This document shows, piece after piece, positions 45,484 through 56,398 of a stretch of DNA of 64,000 nt (the first letter of the stretch is position 1; each line of letters starts with the position of its first letter). The notes below the pieces were generated by a model that worked only from the letters and a program-made list of their open reading frames with translations, made no database searches and was not told the origin of the DNA. Source of the DNA: Beta vulgaris subsp. vulgaris (Eukaryota; Streptophyta; Magnoliopsida; Caryophyllales; Amaranthaceae); NCBI RefSeq assembly GCF_026745355.1, contig NC_079208.1:53767276-53831275 (forward strand), given 5' to 3'. The translations under genes were made by a program, and so were the position numbers.

Positions 45484-46573
45484 ATTAGAGACTTGGTTGC
45501 TGGTGTTGGTCGCGGGCTTGGAATAGTTAGAATTCCCATTGTAATTATTCCCCCGTTACCATTCCCGTTTCCATTCCCGTTTCGGGGCTTGTCCCCATAA
45601 TTCCCCTTCCTTTGGCCATTGGGGTTTAGCTTGTTCTTCGAATAGCATTCATAGGCTCTATGTCCCATCTTCCCACATTCCCGGCATTCAACCTTGTTAC
45701 CCTCACAGTCCTTACCAGGATGGTTGTTAGGGCACTTTCTACACCGATATACACGCTCAGGTCTGCGGTTATTGGTGTTGTTGTTGCGGTTGTTGTTGTT
45801 GTTGGGATTAGGGTTATTATTGGGTCCCTTACCAAAATTCCTCTGAGGGTTTTGATTGTTCTGGTTCCCGTTGTGCTTTTTCTCAAACTTCTGGCCCTCA
45901 GGGTTTGGGTTATCCTTACGTTTCTCGCCAAGCTTACCCCCTTCCTCCCTCTTCCTGATAGCATAAAGGTGGGCAGCTTTGCCAAACACATGGTCCAGAG
46001 AGGTGAATGTATCTCCCCCCAGTCTACCCTGCAGGTCAAGGGTAAGTCCCAATTCAAAACGTGAGGCTTTAGCCTCCTCAGTAGGGGCAATCTCCGGGGC
46101 AAACCTCATTAGTTCAATGAATTTTCGGTAATACTCCTCCACAGACATGGTCCCTTGCTCCAGCATCATAAACTCCTGGGCTTTTTGTTTCTTAAGTATG
46201 GAGGGTAGTACTTGTCTCTTAGGGCCTTTTTGAAAGTCTTCCCACCCGAAACCCGGTTGACTTAGAAGGTTGTCCTTAGCCTGGGTCCACCAGAAATGGG
46301 CATCCCCCTGCAGATAGTAGCTAGCTAAGGGCACGTTTTCTCGTCAGGACAGGATAGGGTGAAGAAAAGTTTATCAAATTCCCCAACCCAGTTCTCCAAC
46401 TCTTCAGGTCCCCCTTTTCCATTTAGTACAGGTGGGTTCCTACGGGCCACTTTTTCAGATAGGTCCCCATCCCGGTTGTGACCTTGGGCTAAGTTGGCAG
46501 TAATTCGTACTAGGTCACGTATCGATTGCTCGATATTGAGAGAGGTTTCAGGGGCGCCTCCCGATCGAACCAT
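45480..46573 (-). pseudogene. Gypsy gag with two zinc knuckles
   Basis: The start (46,573-46,325) has the ELENWVGEFDKLFFTLSC block of retrotransposon gag; a frameshift near 46,330 leads into SYYLQGDAHFWWTQAKDN and the rest of the capsid region (SVEEYYRKFIELMRFAP). An Asn-rich linker precedes two CCHC-type knuckles, CRKCPNNHPGKDC and CRECGKMGHRAYEC. The frame is lost near 45,550, before the protease. Confidence 0.85.
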
Positions 46574-46972
46574 TCGGCGCTGAAATTAACATAGTAGCTA
46601 TTTCAGTGACTTACACATAATTTTTTTAACTATTCAACGAATACACATTTACATATAAACATATATTGCGCACACTTTTAAGTCTGTACTGACTTGCATT
46701 ACAATCATCCAAATAAGATGCCACAATTAACAATAAAAGATAACACTATGACTATTATTGAAAATGGGAATGTAATGTTTGTAAAGAAATACCATATATA
46801 TATATATATAAATCAAGTAATGCTACTCCCTAATCGGCATGCAAGCCTTATTATCACTAACATAACAATGAATAAAAACGACCAAAATAAAACAAAAGTC
46901 CTAATCCTACATATATGTCAAAAGAACTATGGCTAAGGCGGCGAGCTTCATCCTCTGATCCAGAATCCTCTA

Positions 46973-47816
46973 TCCCCCATCAAGGTCAATCTCTTCTGCA
47001 TCAGGCTCGTCGTCCTCAAAGAGTATATCCTCTAGTATGGGTCCTTGGTCTTCCTCGGGGTCTTCTTCCTCGATGGGATCCTCCTCCTCAATGGGATCCT
47101 CCTCCTCAATGGGATCCTCTTCCTGAACAGGATTCTCTTCCTCAACAGGGTCTTCATTCTCAGCAGGGTCTTCTTCCTCAATGGTATATCCTCTATGGGG
47201 GTGGCTCGTTCATCATCCCCCATCTAACCCTGGTGCACTGAACCCCCCAACACTATAATGAAGGTCCTATTGTTTCTTCATCATCGGAGACGTAAGTGAC
47301 TGTCCTAAGATTTTGAAAGTCATCGGCTATTAACTCATCCTCAAATGGTTGGTATCTTGGCCTCTTTGCCACAGGCGCTGATGGTGGTTCAGGTATGACC
47401 CCTGGGTTCTCAGAATTCCCATCTACGGTCCTATTGCCCGAACTTTCCTATTCAGATGAAGTAGAAGGATTTTGACCCCTCGTTTCACGAACCCTCCACT
47501 CATTCTCGCAGTATTTAAGGTCAGTGAGGAAGTGTTTTTCAGAAGGAAGGTTCTGGTATCCGTAGGTATGCTTATTCCTATTGAAATACCCCTCTGTAGT
47601 CCACATATCTCCATACCTACGATGAACGAATCTATATGGCTCTATGTCTGGAACATAACGAAGCATGAAGTGTATCCTAGAGCCCTCAGATCGTAACCAC
47701 TGCTCCCCTTGCATAATTCTGTAATCCATAGCAGACTTCATCTTAAAGAACCAAACATCCCAGTCCTCCCCTACTTGTTTCATCAAATAGTCCTTACAAC
47801 CTATGTCGTGAACCAT
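46973..47816 (-). pseudogene. Extra unrecognised reading frame between 5' LTR and gag
   Basis: From 47,816 a frame of 122 codons (start MVHDIGCKDYLMKQVGEDWD) ends at a TAG at 47,450-47,448. It stays open in the same phase to 47,253, with an NLS-like KRPRYQPF and an acidic end (VSDDEE). In another phase, about 47,195-46,975 encodes six or more units of an acidic EEEDPIE repeat and ends in an acidic DIL-x-EDDEPDAEE stretch. The whole looks like one protein of about 280 residues broken by a stop and a shift. I do not recognise the family. Sense orientation and position before gag suggest an accessory protein of the element rather than a host gene. Confidence 0.55.
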
Positions 47817-48220
47817 CTGCGAAAGAAAAAAAAAATAGAATAGTCTAAGTTTTTGTAATAATAGGGTTCAAAACATATGTTATAGAATACATGTTTAAGA
47901 GGTAAATGCTCATTTTAACTTTGAAATCCACAAGTGAGATCAAGTCATTTCGATCAATAAAATAGTTTTATACTAAAATAAGTTTTGAGTCTAACATCAA
48001 TTTAGACCTATCCTTGTACACTCTCTTAATCTAGTCACATTTGAAGATTTCAGAATCTTTCACATTTCAATTACACAAGAGCACATACAAGTTCAAGATA
48101 CGAACAAATTGCAATGATAACATTCCTATGACTTAATGCACATGACATGATCTATATGCTCCTATCCCATACTACCCGTTTTGAAATCGTTTTGAAAACG
48201 TCTTTGAAAATAGGAGCTTC

Positions 48221-48233
48221 TGGCTCTGAACCA
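48221..48233 (-). other. Primer binding site of the Gypsy element
   Basis: On the minus strand tggttcagagcca starts four nt after the 5' LTR. It matches the initiator-Met tRNA 3' end complement (TGGTATCAGAGC) except for one missing base. Confidence 0.65.
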
Positions 48234-48237
48234 GTTT

Positions 48238-50822
48238 TGTAACACCCCCAAAATCCATACACGTCTAATGCTACGTCGCATCGACTTTGGGAGTGTTACC
48301 GCCGCGATGGAACGCAAGGCATAATTAGAAATACGGTAACTCAAATTCATTGTCTCAAAACCAAATTGCAGCGGAATAGAAAATGTAAATACAACTCGGG
48401 AATCATAGATGACCCCTCTTTATTCAAACTCAAACCATTTAACAATTTCTAAAAATTCAGTAATACTTAAACCAAAGTTTAACTTCAAACTACAGACTAG
48501 CCCCCTTATGCTTGATATCATGCAGCAGCACCAGCTCACCTAGTCTGCTCCCCATTGAAGTGTCAATGGTTCATCACAGGTCAACAAACACATAATAACA
48601 CACAGAGTCAGCTATGCTGAGTACGTAATGAACCATTGAAACTATATGAACATAAATGATGCACACTTACAACTCTATATGAAATACATTATCTCACATC
48701 TTTAATCTTTCATTATTTGGCATCGAACGGGCACCGTCATCTTACTAGAATCATACGGGCTACTGAATCCTTAATAGACAACTTGGTCTATTAGATGAAA
48801 TGCAAATACGGTTTTGTTCCGTCTCACACCCATCACCTTAGTATGCATACCCCCAAGATCGAACGGAACCTTCCGCCTACTTGAGTTATCAAAATATAAG
48901 GACACTACTGTCGTCACAGTAGGCCTGCGTAGGAGTGTAGGACAAGTCCCACACTCCCCCCATTGTTCTATACTTGTAGGGAATCCAACTACAAGTATTG
49001 CCATAATCTTCTTTTACTACTACATTCTTTTTATAACTTAAAGAGTCATTTACATGCTCTCTTAATTACCAAACTCAATCTTATCTCTGTAACACTCTCG
49101 TTACTCTATAGATCAGATTAATAATGCTGATGTTACACTACGATAGAACTTCGCATTTCAATGCAACATATTTCAATGCATCATATTGATTTCACGTTAT
49201 AAACGTCTAACCAAACAATCACAATCAAATGTTCCCTATCATGGTACTAGGTTCCAATAAAATGAACTGCAACCTAATCATGATACTAAGCTTGAAAGTA
49301 AACTGGTACGCGTACGTACCTTGTAGCGGAGAATTTTCGCTGACTTAATTGAACGAGCCGCTTATGAAATTGGGACCTAAACCGTTAAAACAAAGCTTTA
49401 GTGTTACGTCCTTGATAACACTAACAACTACTACGTACTAAGACCATAACGATCTAACGATTCGAATTAAACGATAGTTAAAACCTTATTCCAGAACTTT
49501 CGTTAAATTCTAATCTAGTGATTTAACGTCTTTTAGAAGTCAGAGTTAGTGAGTAACTAAGTTAGTTAGTAACATTAGTCCACTATTTTACCAATCCAAA
49601 AGGGTCATAAGTCCAACCTGTCTTATGTCCAGAATTAAGTCATATGTCCAAAAGTAAGTCATATGTCCAAAGAGTAAGTATATGTCCAAAAGGTAAGTTC
49701 CATGTCCAAAAGTAAGTCATATGTCCCAAAGTCAGGTTCCATGAAACAGGTACTCATGAAACGATAATAACTTTAACTAATAAGAACACACTTTTCCTAC
49801 TTTCAACTTATTCCAATTACAAACCTAACCAAATTAACTTAAAACAGAATAATAACTTAACTAGTTAAACAATCTAATAATTTACTAAACACTCTAATTA
49901 CTAATTATTAATTACAAACCTTACGTAATTATGAAAACTGTAAATATAACTAACAAATAAACTGTCATACTAAGTTAAGTACAAAAATTATACCGCTAGA
50001 ACTTGCCGGCGAACGAATTTCGGCGACCGAAACCACACCGCACACGCGCACACACCGAGAACGGTCTCCGTCGCCCAAACACCCTTGCGCGACCCAGATT
50101 TGTCGCGCCACCACACTCGCACGACGCGGAACCACACTCGCACGACTCGAACACCACTCGAACCCCCTCGAACACGAGCCAACACCACCGCTCGCAACAA
50201 AACTCTCGACCCACTTTTCGCACAACCCTCGAACAAACTTTCGAACACCCTCGTGCTCGACGGAACTCGCACAAACCACGAACAACTTCGCACCAACACT
50301 CTCGAACCTCTTCGCACCCACACTCTCGAACAGCACAACCACTCGCAGCAATTCGCACCAACCCTCGCGCGAAACCCGTGCAGCCTTCGTCGGAACCTTT
50401 TGCACCAACACCACCCACGCACAGTACCGGCGACGTGAAGGAGCGGAGCGAAGTTAAAGAGGAAGAGCAGCGAGAGAAACTCCGAGAGAGAGAAAGGAAA
50501 ATCTGAGAGAGAAAGGACGAGAGAGAGATCGGCTAAGGAGAGAGAGAGGGAGAAGAAAGTCGGCTGAGGAGAGGGAGAAGAAAGGGTTTAGGGTTTTCTG
50601 AAATTCCCTCTCCTTTTCTTTTTATACTCCCTTCAAAAGGTAGTAACCCTAGGTCAAGTGAAGATTAGGTTACTCTTTTAAAACTCCGAAAATGCCTAAC
50701 AATTTCCTATTAACAATAATTTATTCCTATTAATTTGTAAATAAACTAAAATACCTTTTTATTAATTTTTTTATATTTTTTTAATTAGTACGAAATTACT
50801 ACTAGAAATACGGAGTATTACA
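48238..50822 (-). repeat. 5' LTR of the Gypsy element
   Basis: 2,585 bp, matching 39,152-41,757 almost throughout, including the 19-bp array (49,610-49,735) and GC-rich block. It would carry the element's promoter. Confidence 0.92.
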
Positions 50823-51583
50823 GCTTGACACTAACATGGGGGAGAGGATAAGGAAGCCCGAAACAAAAACAAGAGAGGGGGAGGGGGAGCCCATAACATC
50901 TACAACACTAAACAAGGACGCTAAGGCGGGAACCATGGACAACGACGGGGAGGGGGATGACCAACGCGGAGATCCAAAGAACTCAACAAAACTAACTAGC
51001 GACGGGGTGGGGGTGGCCTGACCAAACTCGGCACCAAAAAACTGAAACACCGGGGAGGGGGAATGTAGAAATAACCGAATCGACGATGGGGGAAGGGGAA
51101 AATGGACGGGGAAACGGGAAAGGGGAGGAAAAAACAATCTAATCTACAGTGGGAAGGGGGCAGGGTGATGCGACGACGAGGGGAGAGGGCAGAGGGGACA
51201 CGGCGGTGGGGATGAGGGAGGGTGAGGGATGAGGAGGGGAATGAAGGGGAAGCAACGAAACTAACAGAAATGACAGGGAGGACTCGACGTAGGCTCGCCG
51301 ACAACCCTGCGGCCACCGGCGAGCCTGCGGTGGCGGCGGTAAAACTGGGTTTACCTAAGGTTTGGGAATTTTTTTGGGGAGGACGTCTGCTAGAGAGAGA
51401 TAGGGTTTTTTTTGTCCCACATGAAATGGTCAGTATCCAATGCAAACCTTTCTAACCATCTAATTTGATGGGATGTATCCGTTTATCGCCTCATAACTAG
51501 TTATATATGTTATATTCTTATGCAATGATCATAAAATTAAGTATTAAAACAGTAACCATTATATTTCTTGACTCTTTTTTGTA

Positions 51584-51867
51584 CTCACTCCATCTTTTTT
51601 TAATTTAGTTGTTACATTTGATCTTTTTTTAGTTGTTACATTAGACCATTTAGTCAAGTCTGTTTTTAGTTGCTGTATTTGCCAAATATTTCTACTTTTA
51701 ATATGTGATAGCCACATATTATTTACCTTTAGACCCTTATTTTTGGTTTCATCACTCAAAAAGACAACTAGTTTAATACTTTATTGCTCTACTTTTCAAT
51801 GGTCACCACATGTTTCCTTGGTCTGTGTGCTAAAGTATATGTAGCAATTGAAAGAACACGGATGGAG
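51584..51867. mobile_element. Stowaway-like MITE
   Basis: ctcactccatctttttttaa on the left and aaagaacacggatggag on the right are inverted; TA on both sides. Confidence 0.75.
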
Positions 51868-52083
51868 TAACTAACATATGATTGAAATAAAATGATCCTT
51901 TTGCCTCTATTGAAATGGAAGATTAAGTGTAATACGTACTCCTCAATTTCTAATTAAGATACTTATATTCTACAATATCAGTATAATATTAGATGTTTAT
52001 CAGTTTTTTCAAATTATCAGTACAATATTTAATGTCAATTCTTATTTTTCCTACAAATTTAACTTTAATTAAATAAAAATTAA

Positions 52084-52088
<5 letters not shown>

Positions 52089-52123
<35 letters not shown>
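52089..52123. repeat. (AT)n microsatellite
   Basis: About 17 uninterrupted AT dinucleotides. It borders the next element. Confidence 0.9.
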
Positions 52124-52127
<4 letters not shown>

Positions 52128-52134
52128 ATATAGA

Positions 52135-52410
52135 AGTGAGTTCATATGAGAATGCATACTTATATGAGAAATGAGAAGATTTTACACGCTATAACTCTTA
52201 TGAATAAGTGATATACTCTAATGAAAAAGTGATGTAATTCCAAAAAAATATTTGAAAAAAAATTCAAAAAAAACAAATTTTTTTTTGAATTCAAAATTTT
52301 TTAGAGGATTAACTCTAATGAATAAGTGTTGTAACTCTAAACCAATCGTGTGGTTGAGATTTATTCTCATTTCTCATGTAAGGAGCATTCTCATGTGATC
52401 CTGCCTTTAT
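52135..52410. mobile_element. MITE with long inverted ends (CATATGAGAATGC family)
   Basis: catatgagaatgcatactta and tatgagaaatgagaa at the left are matched in inverted order by ttctcatttctcatgtaagg and agcattctcatgtgat at the right, about 35 bp of terminal repeat. The interior has taactctaatgaataagtg words twice. Target duplication not resolved. Confidence 0.6.
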
Positions 52411-52455
52411 ATATATATAGCAAGAAATGAAAACATTTACCAATTCAATAACTAA

Positions 52456-52690
52456 GGGCCCGTTCGGTATTACTGTTGTTTTTTATTTTTTGGTTTTTTG
52501 ATTTTCAAAGTCATATGATATATGTCCTATATATAATAAATAAATAAATTAGTCAAACTTATTAGGAACATGATAATTTTGAAAACTGACAACTAAAAAG
52601 TGAAAACCACTTTTTTTGGTTTCCTGTTTTTGGTTTTTAATTTTCAAAAAAACTGAAAACTGAAAACAAAAAGCGATAACGAACGGGTCC
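52456..52690. mobile_element. PIF/Harbinger-like MITE
   Basis: Termini gggcccgttcggt and aacgaacgggtcc with TAA on both sides. Internal arms (gtggtttt and aaaaccac, gaaaactgaaaac) also pair. Confidence 0.75.
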
Positions 52691-52778
52691 TAAATGTTTC
52701 TAATACTGAACAATGCATGATTTTATAGTAAGTTCCTAAATTTATATCATTGTAGGGAATGTATTTAATACTTATTAC

Positions 52779-53329
52779 TAGGGATGGCAATGGGGCGAGT
52801 CTGGGTCGGGTCCACCTGGACCCAGACCCGTTTATTTTTCACAGACCCAGACCCGTTGGGTCAAGATTTTTCAGACCCAGACCCACTGGGTCTAGCAGGT
52901 CCATGGGTCCTTACTGGGTCCTAAATGGGTCCTTAGTTTTAAGTTTTCATCACATTTTCAAATATATGTAATTAAAAAATATCCTCCAAATATATATAGG
53001 TTCTTGTATCCATGGTTAAAGCATTCTCTAAATAAAATTTTAAGAATTAACTGATAAAATATTAAAATGTTACAACTTATAAACTTACATGTCTCTCATA
53101 AAATTTTAGAGTTTAGGTAAAAAAAAAAAAAAAATTCTAATATGTAAATGGGTCCGCGGGGCGGGTGTGGGTTTAGCATATGTGGACCCGGACCCAGACC
53201 CGACCCACGCTCTTCGAGACCCAGACCCGACCCGAACCCATTGGGTCTAAAATTTCTGGACCCAGACCCTTATAAATGGGTCGGGTCCTAGCGGGTCTGG
53301 GTCGGGTCCATGACTCATTGCCATCCCTA
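52779..53329. mobile_element. hAT-like element with GGGTC repeats and 8-bp TSD
   Basis: Perfect duplication cttattac at 52,771-52,778 and 53,330-53,337. Termini tagggatggcaatg and cattgccatcccta are a perfect 14-bp inverted repeat. About 130 bp at the left and 180 bp at the right consist largely of GGGTC/GACCC words. No coding sequence. Confidence 0.9.
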
Positions 53330-53382
53330 CTTATTACTAGCCTTTAGTGCTACATTTATCAATATCAAATTTTTATTATATA

Positions 53383-53615
53383 CTCCCTCTATTTTAAAAT
53401 ATAAGGTATTCATATTTTATGAAAATTTGCTTTGACCATAAATATCTCTCGCAATATGATAAATAAAATTATAAAGATTATAATGTTGGAATCGTCTTGA
53501 AAAATACTATAGTAAAGTTATTTTTTAAAAAAATTCTATCAATATAAATTTGGAGTAATTAACGGTCAAAATTCGACCTCGAATATCGTGCGTGCCTTAT
53601 ATTTTGAAACGGAGG
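53383..53615. mobile_element. Stowaway-like MITE, uninterrupted relative of 16,446-19,897
   Basis: ctccctctattttaaaatat and atattttgaaacggagg are inverted with TA flanks. It shares internal words with the split MITE, including aattaacggtcaaaattcga. Confidence 0.8.
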
Positions 53616-54071
53616 TATAAAAATTTGTATAATCGTTATATTTAAAATGGAGAGACCAATGAAAATAATTTCCTTAACTCTATGCACAAAAAGATGTTAA
53701 AAAATCAATAAAGAATTAAAAAGGAGTTGCAACAAAAAAGACAAAATTGGAAGTGAAGTAGGTCTTGAAACACCAACTATTGAATCTCAGATTACACCTA
53801 CATGAAGCAGAATTTATTGCAAAAAGTACTAACTCCAACAAAAATACAATTCCCATAAATAAACAAATAACGCCAGCACTTGAGCAACTGTTCCCAATTT
53901 ATGATGATCCATAATTAATACTCACAAAAATCCCCACCAACATCAATACCAACACCAAAACAAATCCACATATCAAAATCCATAAACAAAACAAACCCAT
54001 TTCTTCTATTACTAGTACTATCACTTCTCTTCAACTTTCCTTCAAATCCCATCACAAAAACTTCAAAAAAA

Positions 54072-54512
54072 ATGGAGAATTTGAGATCTATGTCATGCAG
54101 AGAAGGAAGAATGCAAATGGAGAGTTACAAGAATAACAATGGAAACTCAGGGGTTCCACCATTACCAACAAGCATGCAAGATCTTAGGTCTTACAGCACA
54201 TCTTATGCTTCAAATTATATGCAAGTTCATCCTCAACCTTCAACAAAAGATTTAAAAGGTAATAATAATAGTAATCAGAAGAAAAATAGAGGATTAGGAT
54301 CAACTAATACTTCATCATCATCATCTTGTTCATATAATAATTCATCTTCATCAACAAAAAGTTGGAGTTTGAGTGATCCAGAGCTTCAAAGGAAGAAAAG
54401 GGTTGCTAGTTATAAAGTTTATGCTGTTGAAGGAAAAATGAAAGGTTCTTTTAGGAAGAGTTTTAGGTGGATTAAGAATACTTGCTCTCAAGCTGTCTAT
54501 GGTTGGTGGTGA
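54072..54512 (+). CDS. DUF3511 domain protein
   Basis: Intronless frame of 146 aa. The N-terminal two thirds is low-complexity (Asn/Ser-rich, with SSSSSCSYNN near residue 83). The C-terminal about 50 residues form the plant-specific DUF3511 domain: WSLSDPELQRKKRVASYKVY, then VEGKMKGSFRKSFRWIKN, ending at the GWW terminus, where this family normally ends. The domain is basic; its biochemical role is not established. The first ATG follows an A/C-rich leader (tcacaaaaacttcaaaaaa), suited to plant initiation. Full length for the family. Confidence 0.9.
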   Translation: MENLRSMSCREGRMQMESYKNNNGNSGVPPLPTSMQDLRSYSTSYASNYMQVHPQPSTKDLKGNNNSNQKKNRGLGSTNTSSSSSCSYNNSSSSTKSWSLSDPELQRKKRVASYKVYAVEGKMKGSFRKSFRWIKNTCSQAVYGWW

Positions 54513-54898
54513 AGTTATGTTTTTTTTTTTTTTTTAATACTATGTTGAAATCTATGTGTTTTAATCTTTGTATGATGATGGTTTATTATCAATGGTGATG
54601 TTTATGTGTTCTTATTATCATTAATTTTGATGAAATGTATGTTATTGATAGAGAATATGTCAAATATGTGACAGTTTATTATATCATTTTTGATAAACAA
54701 TCTCTCGTGCACGATATAAAAGTATGCACAAAATATGAACATCCATTTTAATAAATTGAACATAAAGTCCAAAAAGAAACTCTTTTTTAATTTTTGATAG
54801 GGGAACCCAAATACATAAGATTCTTGGAAAATTATATAGGGAGTCCTTAGAATTAAACGTATTGTCCAAAATTAAGATACTATGTATTTTTACACATA

Positions 54899-55156
54899 CT
54901 CCCTCTGTTTTTTTTTTTTCTTTCTCACTTGGAATCTTGACACTATTCATGCATAAAGAGAATCTTCTCAAATGTTCTCAATTTATAAGAAAAAACATAG
55001 TCATGTGGGGTCTTGTTTGATTCGTCTCAATTAGTACTTTATTAATATTCAATCGTTATAATTTTTACTAATATATAATGAAAGATATTTAAGTTTTAAA
55101 ACGTGCATTGGAAGACGCGCACAGGAAGGTGAGAATGATAAAAAAAACAGAGGGAG
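54899..55156. mobile_element. Stowaway-like MITE
   Basis: ctccctctgtttttttttt with ctttctcac on the left and gtgagaatgataaaaaaaac with agagggag on the right are inverted; TA on both flanks. Confidence 0.8.
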
Positions 55157-55188
55157 TAATAATCAACGGTACAACGTAAATTATATTT

Positions 55189-55352
55189 ATCAATAAGAGT
55201 TGACTCAAGTGGTAAGCAGCTTAATGTCGAGTTCAGGCCTCACCGTATGCAGAAACTCTTATAGTGGGACTCACTCACCAAAATCAGGTGTGCGACCCGA
55301 GTCAGAATTGGATGTAGTCGGAGTAAAGCGGGTGGACAACCAAAAAAACATG
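55189..55352 (+). mobile_element. tRNA-derived SINE
   Basis: A 10-bp duplication aattatattt (55,179-55,188 and 55,353-55,362) encloses 164 bp. A-box-like tgactcaagtggtaagc and B-box-like gtgcgacccgagtc are spaced as in plant SINEs. The element ends in a short A-run (ccaaaaaaac). Confidence 0.65.
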
Positions 55353-55730
55353 AATTATATTTTTTATTATTTAATACTACATACAATGTCAAAACTACAA
55401 TTAAATGTAGATTTTAATGAACTTGATGATGTTATTTTATATGTTGGCAATAATTGATTCTCTAGTACAACAGTTGGTAATGTCTATTCTAGCATCCTTA
55501 ACAATGAACCCAAGAACTGTTCATGAAGAATGAACAGTTATTTTGGCCCTTAATCGTGAATCCAAAAGAGTTTCGTGCATGGATTGAGGCAAACTGATTC
55601 GGAAAATCAATCGTATGTGAAAATAGATTCATCTTCCACGCTGGCGCTAGGAAGGAAAAGAAAAAAAAAATCTAAAGCGCCACGTATCACTGGACAATTA
55701 GAGAAAGCAGTACAACAAAAACAAGTGAAA
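55353..55730. other. Intergenic, one short hairpin
   Basis: At 55,515-55,539 aactgttcat and atgaacagtt form a 10-bp inverted repeat with a 5-nt loop. Otherwise nothing recognised. Confidence 0.4.
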
Positions 55731-55785
55731 GTATTGGGTCAGACCGTCTGACCAATACTTACTGTCAGACGGGCTGAGCCCAATA
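55731..55785. repeat. About 22-bp inverted repeat
   Basis: gtattgggtcagaccgtctg is followed, after a 10-nt loop, by the imperfect reverse complement cagacgggctgagcccaata. It may be a very short MITE or a folded transcript. Confidence 0.6.
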
Positions 55786-56019
55786 CTCAAATGGCCTTAG
55801 TAAGAAAACGCAGACAATTGCCGCCCTTCTTTCCCTTTACCCCTCCCTCCTTCCCACTCAACTACCACTAACTTTGTCGCATCCCACAAACACCATTTAC
55901 GCACCCATATTGAGGACTGAGATTTGCACTGATATGATAACAAGTGGAAACAATAATGGTTTATAAAATTTTAATAGACAACTATTGATAAGTCTTAAAG
56001 AGAGAGAAGAAGAGTATAC

Positions 56020-56139
56020 AACTCCAATGGCGGATGAGTCGAATTTGACATCGGATAGACGGTGAAACTCCACCGCTTTACGGATGACGGGTTTATTATC
56101 GGCGAGGCCGAGCTTCTTTGCTATTTCTGTGATGTCCAT
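56020..56139 (-). pseudogene. Orphan first exon of an ORC6-like gene
   Basis: Read on the minus strand from the ATG at 56,139, 40 codons match the N-terminus of plant ORIGIN RECOGNITION COMPLEX subunit 6: MDITEIAKKLGLADNK, then VIRKAVEFHRL, then VKFDSSAIGV, followed by a GTATAC donor exactly where translation loses similarity. The stretch right of the ATG (56,140-56,230) is C/T-rich on the minus strand, like a genuine leader. No sequence for the next ORC6 exon (GEVCKAV...) is visible down to 54,600, and a plus-strand gene lies beyond. I therefore read it as a captured or stranded gene fragment, not a working gene. A very long intron reaching past 54,000 cannot be excluded formally but is unlikely. 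Confidence 0.7.
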
Positions 56140-56398
56140 TGATGAGATTGAGATACTAAAGAGGGTTGATTTTCGAAGTCAGAGGAGAGAGAAAAGGGAG
56201 GAAAGAATGAGGATTGAGGTTGAAGAAGGTTCATTATGGCCCCAAATATGTATGTTTTCCTTTAGTACTAAGATCACAATATTCGACAAAAAGGATAAAA
56301 AGCAAGTAATAAAAGAATCGTTCAAAAGTTTGTGGTGAAATTTGGTTGAAGAGTTCATGGAACTGAAAGATATTGGTGAGGTTGAGGAGAGTGAAGGT

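Larger units (their letters stand above)
39152..50822 (-). mobile_element. Ty3/Gypsy chromovirus-type retrotransposon (Tekay/Del-like)
   Basis: 11.7 kb with 2.6 kb LTRs, TG...CA ends and a perfect 5-bp duplication gcttg (39,147-39,151 and 50,823-50,827). All coding is on the minus strand, so the 5' LTR is the right one. Domain order gag, protease, reverse transcriptase, RNase H, integrase, chromodomain, with a C-terminal chromodomain, is that of plant chromoviruses; the long LTR suits the Tekay/Del clade. Frameshifts break pol several times, so this copy is inactive. The LTRs differ only by scattered substitutions and small indels by eye, indicating a fairly young insertion. Confidence 0.95.
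38243..51412 (-). mobile_element. Probable non-autonomous LINE-like element, split by the Gypsy element
   Basis: The outer parts (38,243-39,151 and 50,823-51,412) meet at the duplicated word gcttgacac or gcttg flanking the Gypsy insertion. Read on the minus strand, the right part starts with a C/T-rich leader (ccctatctctctctagcag) and a GC-rich stretch, typical of plant LINE 5' regions; the left part ends in a poly(A)-like run (poly-T at 38,244-38,253 on the plus strand). No reverse transcriptase and no outer target duplication were found, so the identification is tentative. Confidence 0.4.

Noticed and set aside
45660..46064. Plus-strand 134-codon frame opposite gag
   Set aside because: Antisense shadow of the Asn-rich gag linker (GTTGTT runs translate as Val).
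55200..55457. 85-codon plus-strand frame
   Set aside because: Covers the SINE and its flank; no domain, and the start lies within a transposon.
55897..56019. Extension of the ORC6-like frame beyond the donor
   Set aside because: Similarity stops exactly at GTATAC; the following residues are intron translation.
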